A DNA stretch of 64,000 nt from Fimbriimonadales bacterium (GCA_025998675.1 AP024673.1:1515221-1579220), one strand, 5' to 3'. Shown: positions 40,670 to 49,441, counted from the stretch's first letter. The notes: generated by a model not told the origin, from the sequence alone. Translations and numbers: made by a program.

Positions 40670-41095
40670 CTACAGCCCCCGCAGAATCATCTCAATCGCC
40701 TCTTTGTGCTTGGTCTCGTCCGAGATGATGTCTTCCAGGTCGTTCACCAGTCCGAAGTCGCCGAGCTGCTCCGCCTGCTGGCGTCGTTCGAGGTAGCGCG
40801 CGATGGTCTCCTCCTCTGCGCGATGCACATTCATCAGCATCTGCTTCAGGTCGGCGGCGGGGGGCACGGCGACGGGGGTGGTGGTGGGCGTTCCGCCCAG
40901 CGCGGCAATCTTGTTCGCCAGATATTCGGCATGGCGCAGCTCATCGGGCACTTCGCGCATGAAAAACTCCTTCATCTCCTCGCGGTAGATGCCCGTCACC
41001 GTCGCGCCGTAGGTGATGTAGGTGATAATCGCCTGATACTCGTTCGCCAGATCGGTGTTCAGACCCGCAATCAGCTGTTCCTTAATCGTCGACAT
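40670..41095 (-). CDS. Ferritin-like/bacterioferritin-family protein
   Basis: This 141-residue four-helix protein has NTDLANEYQAIITYI, REVPDELRHAEYLANKIAALGG, VHRAEEETIARYLER and ISDETKHKEAIEMI, giving the Glu and ExxH di-iron ligands. It probably stores or oxidises iron, or protects DNA as in Dps-like forms. ATG at 41095 with GGAGG upstream and a GGGTACACT promoter (41118-41113). It precedes the SWIM gene by 9 bases. Confidence 0.88.
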   Translation of the reverse strand: MSTIKEQLIAGLNTDLANEYQAIITYITYGATVTGIYREEMKEFFMREVPDELRHAEYLANKIAALGGTPTTTPVAVPPAADLKQMLMNVHRAEEETIARYLERRQQAEQLGDFGLVNDLEDIISDETKHKEAIEMILRGL

Positions 41096-41136
41096 AGCCA
41101 ACCTCCGTAGGTAGTGTACCCTACTGGCGCGCGCCT

Positions 41137-41682
41137 CTATTCGGCGATTCCCAGGCGCACAGCACAATACCGTAGCGACTGACTCCGCTGGAGAGCCAGC
41201 TTCCAATCGTAGTGTCCGAGAATCTGCTGCAGCAGCTCACGGCGTTCTGTGCGGCTCTCAGCTTGCTCGCCGAATATCTTTATAAACGCTTGCTTGTCTA
41301 TGCCCTCTGTTGTATGTGGAATGCGCGCCTTGAACGGGTTTTCGTCGGGTACGCCTGCCGTGTACCACGCTTCAATCATCCGACGCGCCGCCAGCACCTG
41401 ACTTTCGGGCAGGTGTGGCGTGTAGCGTTCGGCGTATTCGGCGCGAATTGCGGAAAAACATAGCCCTGCGTCGTAGTCCACCACGAAAAAGTAGTCGCTG
41501 CCCATGCGCTTCAGGGAGGAAAAATGGCGTTTTAGATCGTTATCAGGCGTGTTGGCGTGCGTGTGAATCTGAACATAATCGTACCTTGTCTGCAAGCGTG
41601 GCTTCAAAATGCGCTCGGCGAATATCCTGTCCTCTTCGCCTTCCACAAACAGCGTGATAAGCTTCCATCCAGAGAGGCTCAT
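41137..41682 (-). CDS. TOPRIM-like effector of an AAA ATPase pair
   Basis: This 181-residue protein starts with LITLFVEGEEDRIFAERIL and has DYFFVVDYDAG at residues 63-73, matching the Glu and DxD metal sites (E14, D69, D71) of the TOPRIM fold as in OLD-type, DUF4276 and DUF4435 proteins. These are nucleases or tRNA/DNA-cleaving toxins in defence systems. Its GTG/ATG start overlaps the stop of the AAA gene (ATGA-like, 4 bases), so the proteins are made together. The rest of the sequence is not recognised. Confidence 0.65.
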   Translation of the reverse strand: MSLSGWKLITLFVEGEEDRIFAERILKPRLQTRYDYVQIHTHANTPDNDLKRHFSSLKRMGSDYFFVVDYDAGLCFSAIRAEYAERYTPHLPESQVLAARRMIEAWYTAGVPDENPFKARIPHTTEGIDKQAFIKIFGEQAESRTERRELLQQILGHYDWKLALQRSQSLRYCAVRLGIAE

Positions 41683-42872
41683 ACGCCAAGGAGCTGGTGT
41701 GTGTGCAGGTAGTCCAATCCCAGTTCCTCTTCCAGAAAGATTTTCACGCCTTCCATGTCGGCGGGTCGCTTGATTATGGAGTTGCCTTCCCTGTCCCGCT
41801 CGACCAGTATCAGTTCGTCGAGGCGCGCATGGCGGATGAGTTCAGGGTTGTGGGTGGTAATGAGAACCTGATCCTTCTCTGTCGCATCGCGGAGGAGTTC
41901 AACCAGTGTGGGCATGAGCGCGGGATGAAGATTGCGATCAGGTTCCTCGATGATATGCAATCGCGAACGCGAAAAAAAGAGTGCGACAAGAAGCGCAACA
42001 ATCTCCACCGTCCCATCAGAAAGCAGCATAGCAGGGAGGGCGCGCCTGTCAAAATAGGCTTCCTGAACCTGCAATTGAACATGTTGCCCCCCCAGCGTCG
42101 TGGTCTGCAACTGTCGGATGTGCGGGAGCACACTTTGCACCAGACGCAGGAGTCGTTCCCGCTGATGGGGGTTGCGCATCAGTTGCTGAATCACCAGAGG
42201 CAGGTTTGCGCCATCTTCGCTGAGGACATGCGGCGATGTAAGCGGTATCGCTTGCTTTGCCTGCTTAGGTGAGAAGTCATAAATCGCTATGTTCGCCTCA
42301 TATAAAAATGGCGGCAGCCCCAGCACTAACGGAGTTAGCTCAAATAGAGAAGTGCTGGCGTCTAACTCGAATCGGGTACCGCCCGTAAATAGCGCGTGAA
42401 TCAAGCTCGGGTCAGGCGACTGCAAGCGCACGATTTTCCCGCGGCGCGTTATTCTCAGGGTTTTCGAAGCGTCTTCTCGGAGCGCGGTGTACCGCGCTTC
42501 AAGCACTTCGCTGACAACCTGTGCAGAGTTTTTGGAACGAATTGTTCGGATAGTCAACTCATGCTGGATTGACTCCACCTTCAGTACCGCCCCACTGGAG
42601 CCTTTCGGGCGCACCAGCGCATGGGGTTCCGTCGTAATCGTTATGGCGACCTCTCGTTCGCGTGAGTGGAGATTGGTGAGGTATTCCGCGCCGCCCTGCA
42701 TCCCAACGGCATCTTCCAAGCCATGGCGCGCTAAGTCGCGCAGGAACCGAAACGCCTGCACGAGGTTCGTTTTTCCTGAGGCGTTCGCCCCCACAAGGAT
42801 ATTCAACGGGCGCAATTCAACAGAGGCGTCCCGAAAGCTGCGAAAATTCCTCAAGCGCAGTCGCTGAACCAT
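41679..42872 (-). CDS. AAA15/AAA21-family (OLD/RecF-like) ATPase
   Basis: This 397-residue protein has the RecF/SMC-like N terminus LRLRNFRSFRDASVEL, Walker A VGANASGKTNLVQAFRFL, an insertion of ~150 residues, then signature-like LLSDGTVEIVALLVALFF, Walker B LHIIEEPDRNLHPALMP and ITTHNPELI. Together with the overlapping TOPRIM-like gene it resembles split OLD or PARIS (AriA-AriB) anti-phage pairs, where the ATPase senses a phage product and releases the nuclease. ATG at 42872 is preferred because TATACT (42892-42887) is 14 bases upstream. Confidence 0.8.
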   Translation of the reverse strand: MVQRLRLRNFRSFRDASVELRPLNILVGANASGKTNLVQAFRFLRDLARHGLEDAVGMQGGAEYLTNLHSREREVAITITTEPHALVRPKGSSGAVLKVESIQHELTIRTIRSKNSAQVVSEVLEARYTALREDASKTLRITRRGKIVRLQSPDPSLIHALFTGGTRFELDASTSLFELTPLVLGLPPFLYEANIAIYDFSPKQAKQAIPLTSPHVLSEDGANLPLVIQQLMRNPHQRERLLRLVQSVLPHIRQLQTTTLGGQHVQLQVQEAYFDRRALPAMLLSDGTVEIVALLVALFFSRSRLHIIEEPDRNLHPALMPTLVELLRDATEKDQVLITTHNPELIRHARLDELILVERDREGNSIIKRPADMEGVKIFLEEELGLDYLHTHQLLGV

Positions 42873-42943
42873 TTTCGTCTGCCTCAAGTATACCTGAAAT
42901 CAGTCTCCGTACTCCTTAACCTCTCTTTCACATTCCTGTCGTG

Positions 42944-42949
42944 TATCCT
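42944..42949 (+). promoter_or_regulatory. -10 box with leaderless spacing before the phosphoesterase gene
   Basis: TATCCT, 6 bases, ATG at 42956. It is divergent from the AAA ATPase promoter. Confidence 0.5.
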
Positions 42950-42955
42950 ATAGGT

Positions 42956-44521
42956 ATGCGTATTCTTCAGCAGCGTTTGGGTTGGATAGGGCTGTTGCTA
43001 ACGCTTGTAATCAGCGCGTGGGCGCAGCAAGTCGCAACAGGCGTGGTGTTTCACGACCGCAATCGCAACGGCATCCGCGATTCGGGCGAGCCGGGCGTGC
43101 CGAATGTGCTGGTCTCCAATCAGCGCGAGGTGGTCAAAACCGATTCGCAGGGGCGTTATCGGCTGCCTGTGGACGACGACACGATACTGTTTGTGATTAA
43201 GCCGCGCGGGTGGATGTTGCCCGTATCGGAGGACAGAGTACCCCGCTTCTACTATGTGCATAAGCCGAACGGCTCGATCCCTGTGCGCTACGGCGGCGTG
43301 CCGCCGACAGGCGCGCTGCCTGCGTCGGTGGACTTCCCGCTGTACCCGCAACGCGAGTCGGATCGATTCCGCGTGCTGATGTTCGGCGACACGCAGCCGC
43401 GCGATATGACCGAAATCTTCTACATCGGGCGCGATGTGGTGCGCGAACTGATTGGTACACGCGAAGCGGCGTTTGGCGTGGTGCTGGGCGATGTGCTGTT
43501 CGACGACCTGAGCCTGTTCCCCGCCCTCACGCGCATGATGGGACAGATTGGCGTACCCATCTACTATGTGCTGGGCAATCACGACATCAACTTCGACTCG
43601 CCTGACGACCAGAATAGCGACGAGACATGGCATCGCTATTTCGGACCGAACTACTATGCGTTCCAGTACGGGCGGGCGCACTTTCTGGTGCTGGACGATG
43701 TGGTGTGGTCAGGCGCGCGAGACGGGCAGCGCGGGCGCTATGTGGGCGGCTTGGGCGAGCGGCAGATCGAATTCATCCGCAACTACCTGCGCCATGTCAA
43801 CCGCAACGACCTGGTGGTGCTGTTGATGCATATCCCGATGTGGGAGTGGCCCGATGCGGAGCGTCGGCAGGTGTTTGAGGCGCTTGCCCCGTTTGCGAAC
43901 ACGCTCTCGTTCTCGGCGCACACGCACATTCAATTGCACCGCTTCTTCGGGGCGGATGCAGGGTGGCAGGGGCGCACGCCGCATCATCACCATATCAACG
44001 CCGTGACGGTGTGCGGCAGCTGGTGGACGGGCGCGCCGGACCCGATTGGCATCCCGCACACGACCATGCGCGACGGCGCGCCGAACGGCTACCTGTGGCT
44101 GGAGGTGAACCGCAACCGCTACCATGTGCGCTATCAGGCGGCGCGCCGACCCGCCGACTACCAGATGCACATCTACACGCCCGACGAGGTGGAGCGCGCC
44201 AAACTCGCCGAGACGCCCGTGCTGGTGAACTACTTCTTCGGCTCGGAGTTCTGCACGGTGGAGATGCGCGTGGGCGACGGCGCGTGGGTGCGCATGCAAC
44301 AGGTCACGGACACCCCCGACCCCGCCTACGCCGCGCTCAAACAGCAGGAGCAGGAGTTCAAGCTGCCCGGCAGACCGCTGCCCGGGATCAACCCCGCCGT
44401 TCACCTGTGGCGGGCGAATCTGCCCCCTGACCTGCCGCGCGGGTTCCATATTATCGAGGTGCGCGTACGCAACCTGTTCGGCGACGAGTATCGCGACAGG
44501 CGCATCATCCGGGTGCGCTGA
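42956..44521 (+). CDS. Secreted calcineurin-like metallophosphoesterase
   Basis: This 521-residue protein has a signal peptide (GWIGLLLTLVISAWA), then a beta-sandwich domain of SdrD-B type (VVFHDRNRNGIRDSGEPGVP, ~30-130). The phosphoesterase core follows with GDTQ, GDVLFD, LGNHD, HIPMW and FSAHTHIQLH, giving the metal ligands. A conserved C-terminal domain (~390-520) follows. Related proteins are extracytoplasmic phosphatases of unknown substrate. The transcript appears leaderless, and a strong terminator follows the stop. Confidence 0.88.
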   Translation: MRILQQRLGWIGLLLTLVISAWAQQVATGVVFHDRNRNGIRDSGEPGVPNVLVSNQREVVKTDSQGRYRLPVDDDTILFVIKPRGWMLPVSEDRVPRFYYVHKPNGSIPVRYGGVPPTGALPASVDFPLYPQRESDRFRVLMFGDTQPRDMTEIFYIGRDVVRELIGTREAAFGVVLGDVLFDDLSLFPALTRMMGQIGVPIYYVLGNHDINFDSPDDQNSDETWHRYFGPNYYAFQYGRAHFLVLDDVVWSGARDGQRGRYVGGLGERQIEFIRNYLRHVNRNDLVVLLMHIPMWEWPDAERRQVFEALAPFANTLSFSAHTHIQLHRFFGADAGWQGRTPHHHHINAVTVCGSWWTGAPDPIGIPHTTMRDGAPNGYLWLEVNRNRYHVRYQAARRPADYQMHIYTPDEVERAKLAETPVLVNYFFGSEFCTVEMRVGDGAWVRMQQVTDTPDPAYAALKQQEQEFKLPGRPLPGINPAVHLWRANLPPDLPRGFHIIEVRVRNLFGDEYRDRRIIRVR

Positions 44522-44536
44522 CGCTGTGTGTGCATG

Positions 44537-44574
44537 GGGGTTCGGATAGCCGTCTCCGAACCCCTTGACTTTTT
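44537..44574 (+). terminator. Terminator of the phosphoesterase gene
   Basis: GGGGTTCGGA-TAGCCGTC-TCCGAACCCC, a 10-bp perfect stem followed by TTGACTTTTT, which overlaps the -35 box of rpsU. Confidence 0.75.
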
Positions 44575-44594
44575 AAGGTAGAATCCGATAGAAT
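44565..44594 (+). promoter_or_regulatory. Sigma-70 promoter of the rpsU operon
   Basis: TTGACT at 44565-44570, an 18-base spacer, TAGAAT at 44589-44594. A leader of about 75 bases follows, with AAGGAGG before rpsU. It is one of few promoters here with a recognisable -35 box. Confidence 0.65.
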
Positions 44595-44675
44595 TATGCA
44601 GCCCCTGGCAGGAGCCTCGCGACAGGACGCGAATCTTCGGGTCTCTCTTGTCAGGGTGAAGGAGGCGACAAACCA

Positions 44676-44843
44676 TTGGCACAGATACAGGTTCGTCAGA
44701 ACGAGTCGATTGATAGCGCGCTCAAGCGCTTCAAGAAAGCGTTGGAGCAGAGTGGCATTTTGCAGGAGTATAAGCGCCATACGCACTACGAGAAGCCGAG
44801 CGAGCGGCGTCGGCGTCAGAAGATGCGGCGGCGCAAGAAGTAG
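44676..44843 (+). CDS. rpsU: 30S ribosomal protein S21
   Basis: This 55-residue protein is read from TTG at 44676: [20 protein letters not shown] at the N terminus and a basic tail [12 protein letters not shown]. This is a complete bS21, which binds the 30S platform near the Shine-Dalgarno helix. AAGGAGG lies 10 bases before the TTG, and no ATG or GTG is available in frame. It leads the operon with the HD-domain protein, ybeY, dgkA and CNNM genes, an order widespread in bacteria. Confidence 0.93.
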   Translation: MAQIQVRQNESIDSALKRFKKALEQSGILQEYKRHTHYEKPSERRRRQKMRRRKK

Positions 44844-44855
44844 TTTGCTACGCCG

Positions 44856-46376
44856 ATGCGCGTTCTCAGGCGGAGTACGCGGCGAGGGGCGCGCGCGCAG
44901 GAGGTCTCAGGGGCTGCGCGGATTTCCACAATCCATGCCTGGCGTGCGCCCGTAGCAGTAGGGCTGCTGGCGGCGATTGGGCTTGCCTTACTGAACGGCG
45001 ACCTGCGCGTTTCGCCCGCCGAGTGGACGGCGCGGGCGCTGATTGCACTCGCACAGGTCGGCTTGCTTGTCGCGTTCTTCTACCGCACGGGGCTGCTGCG
45101 CCCGACCGGGCTGGCGTTGCGCTCGCCGATTGCGCACAGCACGCGCGAAGTGGGGCTGGCGCTCGTGTTCCTGACGGGGCTGATGAGCCTGATCGGCGTG
45201 CGCGCCGCGTCGCTGGTCGGGCATGGCGCGACTTTGACCCATGAGCTGGGCTTTCTGGGGTTCGCGCCGCTGATTGCCGGCGGCATGCTCCTCAGTGTGC
45301 TGATTCACCCGCTCCTTGCGCTCTATGTGTTCGCGGTGTTGCTCACGGGCGCGGCGGTGGCGCGGGGCATGCCTGCGCTCACGCTCGGCGTGGTGGGGCT
45401 GGCGGGCTGGAGCGCGATTCTGGCGATTGCGTCGATGCGCCGCCGCACGGATATGTTCTGGGCGGGCGCCCTGCTGAGTGCGCTGCTGCTCGCAGGCGCC
45501 TTCGGGGCGTCGCTGGGCGCGGACGCGCCCTGGATGGACGCCCTCAGCAGCGGCTTGTGGGGCGTCGCCACAGGCGTGGGCGCCGTTGCGCTCTTCTGGC
45601 TCGGACTGACCCTGCTCGAGCGCCCGTTCCGACTGGCGACCCCGATGACGCTCATGGAACTCGCCTCGCTGGAGCAACCGCTGTTGCGCGAGTTGCGCGA
45701 CAAAGCGCCCGGCACCTACTTCCATAGCCAGCAGGTGGGGCAGCTTGCCGAAGAAGCCGCGCTCGCCATCGGCGCAGACGCCCTGCTCGCGCGCGTGGCA
45801 GGCTACTACCACGACATCGGCAAACTGAGCAAGCCCGACTTTTTCATCGAGAATCAGAACGGCGTCGAATCGCTGCACGCGGGCATCAACCCGACCCTCT
45901 CCGCGCGTATCATCGCCGCCCATGTGCGCGAAGGCGTTGAACTGGCGCGCCAGCACCGCCTGCCGACCGCCGTGTGCGACATCATCGCCCAGCATCACGG
46001 CACCTCGCTGATTACCTATTTCTATCATCAGGCGGTTGGGGGTGGGCATGACCCCGTGCTGGAGCAGCATTTCCGCTATGAGGGTCCCAAGCCCCAGACG
46101 CGCGAGGCGGCGATTGTGATGCTGGCGGACTCGGTGGAAGCGGCGTCGCGCGTGCTGGGCGATGTGACTCCTGCACGGCTGGCGAACTTCGTGCATGAGA
46201 TGATCGAAATGCGCCGCCAGGACGGACAGCTCGATGCGTGCAACCTCACCTTCCGCGACCTGCGCCTGATTGAAGAGGCGTTCGTGCGGGTGCTGGTCGC
46301 CTCGCGCCATCGGCGCATCGAGTACCCCAGCGGCGCAAAACAGGATGATGAGCCCGTCTATGCCGTACACCCATAG
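44856..46376 (+). CDS. pgpH: 7TM-HD (PgpH-like) cyclic-di-AMP phosphodiesterase, short form
   Basis: This 506-residue protein has seven or eight membrane helices (~25-255), then a cytosolic HD domain: TYFHSQQVGQLAEEAA, YYHDIGKLSKPDFF, AAHVREGVELA, IIAQHHGTSL and MLADSVEAASR. PgpH hydrolyses c-di-AMP. Known PgpH proteins carry a large extracellular 7TMR-HDED domain; here only ~25 residues precede the first helix, so that sensor is missing. It starts 12 bases after rpsU and overlaps ybeY by 17 bases. Confidence 0.88.
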   Translation: MRVLRRSTRRGARAQEVSGAARISTIHAWRAPVAVGLLAAIGLALLNGDLRVSPAEWTARALIALAQVGLLVAFFYRTGLLRPTGLALRSPIAHSTREVGLALVFLTGLMSLIGVRAASLVGHGATLTHELGFLGFAPLIAGGMLLSVLIHPLLALYVFAVLLTGAAVARGMPALTLGVVGLAGWSAILAIASMRRRTDMFWAGALLSALLLAGAFGASLGADAPWMDALSSGLWGVATGVGAVALFWLGLTLLERPFRLATPMTLMELASLEQPLLRELRDKAPGTYFHSQQVGQLAEEAALAIGADALLARVAGYYHDIGKLSKPDFFIENQNGVESLHAGINPTLSARIIAAHVREGVELARQHRLPTAVCDIIAQHHGTSLITYFYHQAVGGGHDPVLEQHFRYEGPKPQTREAAIVMLADSVEAASRVLGDVTPARLANFVHEMIEMRRQDGQLDACNLTFRDLRLIEEAFVRVLVASRHRRIEYPSGAKQDDEPVYAVHP

Positions 46377-47124
46377 CCTCTCGGTTGCCCTGCAGGTCGC
46401 GCCCGAGGTCGCGCCCGCGCTGCAGACCGAGCTGGGGTTTGGTGAAGAGGAGTGGCAGGCGCGTCTGAACAGCGCAGTTCAGGCGGCGGTGGACGCGCTG
46501 ACGGCTACCGAGCCGCCTCCATGCGCTTGCGAGGTCTCCCTCTACCTGACCACCGACGCCGAGATTCGCGCCCTCAACCATCAGTACCGCGGCGTCGACG
46601 CGCCGACCGATGTATTGAGTTTTGTATATGAAGATGTTGCCCTCACCCCCAGCCCCTCTCCCACTGTGTGGGAGAGGGGGGACGAATTTCCCCTCTCCCG
46701 CCCTGCGGGAGAGGGGTTAGGGGTGAGGGCAACAGCGGATTTCGCGCCCGCTGCCAACTTAGACACGCCTAACCACGCCGCGGGAGAGGGGTTAGGGGTG
46801 AGGGCAACAGCGGATTTCGCGCCCGCTGCTAACTTAGACACGCCTAACCACGCCGCGGGAGAGGGATTGTTGCCCTGCGACCTCCCCCCGCTTGGCGATA
46901 TTGTGATTTCGGTGGAGACGGCGCGTCGGCAGGCGCCGCTGAACGGGCACGACCTGCTGACCGAACTGCTGATGTTGTCCCTGCATGGTACACTACATCT
47001 GATGGGCTACGACGACTCGACCGATGCGGAACGCGCCGCGATGAACGGACGCGCCGTATCGATTGTGCGCGGGCTGGGCTATCCCGCCCGCGAGGACTGG
47101 CATTCACGCTATGAGAAAGTCTGA
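46360..47124 (+). CDS. ybeY: Endoribonuclease YbeY with an in-frame repeat insertion
   Basis: This 254-residue protein is longer than the usual ~150-170. The N-terminal part ends in the family segment DAPTDVLSFVYED; the catalytic part resumes at PLGDIVISVETARRQA and carries HGTLHLMGYDDSTDAERAAM. The third zinc-binding His of HGxLHLxGYDH is Asp here. Between them, about 80 residues (46640-46868) are translated GC-rich repeat DNA, including a 75-base unit in two full tandem copies. It lies in a loop, so folding may survive. YbeY matures 16S rRNA 3' ends. Start ATG at 46360 overlaps pgpH; the end overlaps dgkA. Confidence 0.88.
   Translation: MPYTHSLSVALQVAPEVAPALQTELGFGEEEWQARLNSAVQAAVDALTATEPPPCACEVSLYLTTDAEIRALNHQYRGVDAPTDVLSFVYEDVALTPSPSPTVWERGDEFPLSRPAGEGLGVRATADFAPAANLDTPNHAAGEGLGVRATADFAPAANLDTPNHAAGEGLLPCDLPPLGDIVISVETARRQAPLNGHDLLTELLMLSLHGTLHLMGYDDSTDAERAAMNGRAVSIVRGLGYPAREDWHSRYEKV
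46640..46868 (+). repeat. GC-rich dispersed repeat with 75-base tandem units inside ybeY
   Basis: CCCTCACCCCCAGCCCCTCT begins two hairpin units (CCCCTCTCCC/GGGAGAGGGG). Two perfect-length 75-base tandem units start at 46705 and 46780, with a partial third at 46855, and differ by only one or two bases. Seventy-five is divisible by three, so the frame is kept. Confidence 0.88.
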
Positions 47125-47923
47125 CTCGGAGCCGCCCGAACGGGCGCGTGAGCCGCTGTCGTATCCGACCCCACGCAACGGCGAATCGGAGCCGCCCGAC
47201 GCCGACCCCCCCGCCCCGCGCCGCCACCCGCTGGAAGGCTTCCGCTACGCGCTGGAGGGCATCGTCGCCGTCGTGCGCACCCAGCGCCATATGCGATTCC
47301 ACTTCTTCAGCGTCGTGCTGGTGCTGCTGATGGGACTGCTCTTCCGCCTCGACAAGCGCGAGATGCTCGTGCTGCTGTTCACCATCTCCATCGTGCTGAT
47401 TGCCGAGATGTTCAACTCCGCCATCGAAGCGACAGTGGACCTGGTGACGGAGGAGTATCATCCGAAGGCGAAGTTCGCCAAAGACATCGCGGCGGGCGCG
47501 GTGCTGGTGGCGACGCTGAACGCGGTGGTGGTGGCATGGGTGCTGTTTATGGGCGACCTGCGCATGGAGCAGATTCGGCTGCGGATGGAACGCGCCGAAC
47601 CCACCTTAGCCGTCGCCGTGACCATCGGGGTCATCATGATATTCGTCATCGTCTCGCTGGTGAAGGTGCTGTCGACTCAGGGCAGGGTACGCCTGTTTCG
47701 CGGGGGCGCGATGAGCGGGCATGCCGCGCTGGGCTTCTTCTTCGCGATGGCGATTATCGTCGTGTCGGGCGATTTGCTGGCGTCGGTGCTCGCGCTGCTG
47801 CTGGCGGCGCTGATTGCCCAGAGCCGCGTGGACGCCGACATCCACAGCTGGCGCGAGGTCGTGCTGGGCAGTCTGCTCGGCGTCGGACTGGGCGCGCTCA
47901 TCTTCTGGCTCACGCCCCGATGA
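47111..47923 (+). CDS. dgkA: Diacylglycerol/undecaprenol kinase fused to a PAP2-like domain
   Basis: This 270-residue protein starts with a Pro/Glu-rich tail of ~40 residues, followed by DgkA with EGFRYALEGIVAVVRTQRHM, IVLIAEMFNSAIEATVDLV and AKDIAAGAVLVA (~45-150). The C-terminal half has further helices and PAP2-like motifs: RGGAMSGHAALGF (PSGH-like) and SRVDADIHSWREV (SRx5H). It may phosphorylate undecaprenol or diacylglycerol and also dephosphorylate a lipid phosphate. The first PAP2 motif is weak, so the second activity is uncertain. Its ATG overlaps ybeY by 14 bases. Confidence 0.83.
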   Translation: MRKSDSEPPERAREPLSYPTPRNGESEPPDADPPAPRRHPLEGFRYALEGIVAVVRTQRHMRFHFFSVVLVLLMGLLFRLDKREMLVLLFTISIVLIAEMFNSAIEATVDLVTEEYHPKAKFAKDIAAGAVLVATLNAVVVAWVLFMGDLRMEQIRLRMERAEPTLAVAVTIGVIMIFVIVSLVKVLSTQGRVRLFRGGAMSGHAALGFFFAMAIIVVSGDLLASVLALLLAALIAQSRVDADIHSWREVVLGSLLGVGLGALIFWLTPR

Positions 47924-47940
47924 GGAGGAATAGAGGGATT

Positions 47941-49416
47941 ATGACAGATAACCCGAACAGTCGCCGTCAACGGAAGGTTGGTCGCCTTGGAGCGCTGATT
48001 GGCGCGGCTGCGCTCGGCTTATGGTGGGCGACCTATGGGCAAGCGGAAAACGCGCCCGCGCCGCCCGCGCAAGGATTGACCCCCACAACCAGTATCCTGC
48101 TCATTCTGGTACTATTGCTCGGAAACGCCTTCTTCGCACTCGCGGAGACCGCGCTCATCTCGGTTCGCCACAGCTGGGTACGGATGCTTGTGGATCAGAA
48201 GCATCGTCTGGCGGCGCCGCTGCATGCGTTCAAAAACGAGCCGACGCGCTTCCTCTCCACCGTCCAGGTCGGCGTCACCCTGCTCGGATTCCTCGCCTCG
48301 GCGGTAGCGGCGACCAACCTCGCAGAACCCGTTTACCTCGCCCTCCAACCGCTCGCCGATTATGTGGAGCCGCGCGTGCTTTACAGTATCAGCGTGATTT
48401 TGGTGACCCTGATAACAGGGTTCGCCAGCATTATTCTGGGCGAAATTGTGCCAAAAAGTATCGCCGTGACGCACCCTGAACGAGTCGCGCTGGCGATTGC
48501 GATACCCATGGCGTTCGTCAACCGATTGCTCGCGCTCCCCGTGTGGATGGTGGACACGGCGACTCGGCTGTTGTTGCGCCCTTTTGGCATTCAGCCCCAG
48601 CGACTTGCGCCGATTGTGAGTGAGGAAGAGCTGCGCGTGCTGGTGGAGGCAGGCGAGGAGCAGGGGGTCATCGAAGAGCAAGAAAAAGAGATGATACAAT
48701 CCATCTTTGAGTTCGCGGACACCATCGCCCGCGAGGTGATGACCCCGCGCGTGGACATCAAAGCCGCGCCTGCGACCGCCAACGCACAGGAGATTATTAA
48801 GATTATCCGCGAGACGGGACACACGCGCATCCCCGTCTACGAAGGCAGTCTGGACAACATCATCGGGATAGTGCATGCGAAAGACCTGCTGCGCTATTGC
48901 GACAGCACAGCGCGGTTCAACCTGCGCGAGGTGATGCGCCCCGCCTTTTTCGTGCCCGAAAGCAAGCGCGTCGTCGAGTTGCTGCAGGAGATGCGCCGCC
49001 AGCGCACACACATGGCGATTCTGCAGGACGAGTACGGCGGCACTTCGGGGCTGGTGACCCTCGAAGACCTCGTGGAGGAGATAGTCGGCGAGATTCAGGA
49101 CGAGTACGATGTGGAGCCAGAATCGCAGGTGGAAACGCTTGACGACGGCTCGCTGCTCATCGACGCGCGGATGCACTTAGACGACGCGAGCGAGCTGCTG
49201 GGGATTGCGCTGGAGTCGGACGAGTTCGACACGCTGGGCGGCTATGTGTTCGGGCAGCTGGGGCATCAACCGTCGGAGGGCGAGGCGGTGCGCGTGGATG
49301 GCTGGGAGCTGCGCGTGCATGCGATTGAGGGGCATCGGATACGCACGGTGCATGCGGCGCGCCTGCCCGAACCCGCCGAGGACAGCAACAACGCGACGGA
49401 AGGCGTGCTGCGATAG
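47941..49416 (+). CDS. CNNM/CBS-pair (HlyC/CorC family) membrane protein
   Basis: This 491-residue protein has a first hydrophobic segment ([18 protein letters not shown]) and a DUF21/CNNM core with [15 protein letters not shown] and [21 protein letters not shown] pair follows ([50 protein letters not shown]), then a C-terminal CorC/HlyC domain ([13 protein letters not shown]). The family controls magnesium efflux or other cation balance. It is the last gene of the rpsU-pgpH-ybeY-dgkA operon, 17 bases after dgkA with GGAGG before ATG. Confidence 0.93.
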   Translation: MTDNPNSRRQRKVGRLGALIGAAALGLWWATYGQAENAPAPPAQGLTPTTSILLILVLLLGNAFFALAETALISVRHSWVRMLVDQKHRLAAPLHAFKNEPTRFLSTVQVGVTLLGFLASAVAATNLAEPVYLALQPLADYVEPRVLYSISVILVTLITGFASIILGEIVPKSIAVTHPERVALAIAIPMAFVNRLLALPVWMVDTATRLLLRPFGIQPQRLAPIVSEEELRVLVEAGEEQGVIEEQEKEMIQSIFEFADTIAREVMTPRVDIKAAPATANAQEIIKIIRETGHTRIPVYEGSLDNIIGIVHAKDLLRYCDSTARFNLREVMRPAFFVPESKRVVELLQEMRRQRTHMAILQDEYGGTSGLVTLEDLVEEIVGEIQDEYDVEPESQVETLDDGSLLIDARMHLDDASELLGIALESDEFDTLGGYVFGQLGHQPSEGEAVRVDGWELRVHAIEGHRIRTVHAARLPEPAEDSNNATEGVLR

Positions 49417-49435
49417 GGGCGCGCCCCTCATCAGG

Positions 49436-49441
49436 TACAAT
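49436..49441 (+). promoter_or_regulatory. -10 box of sucD
   Basis: TACAAT in CATCAGGTACAATC; a near-identical CATCAGGTAGAATC precedes the aldehyde dehydrogenase at 50349-50362, so adjacent genes carry matching promoters. AAGGAG follows before ATG. Confidence 0.55.

Noticed and set aside
46705-46868. Possible CRISPR-like array
   Set aside because: The 75-base units are directly joined with no variable spacers, lie inside ybeY in frame, and no cas gene is present.
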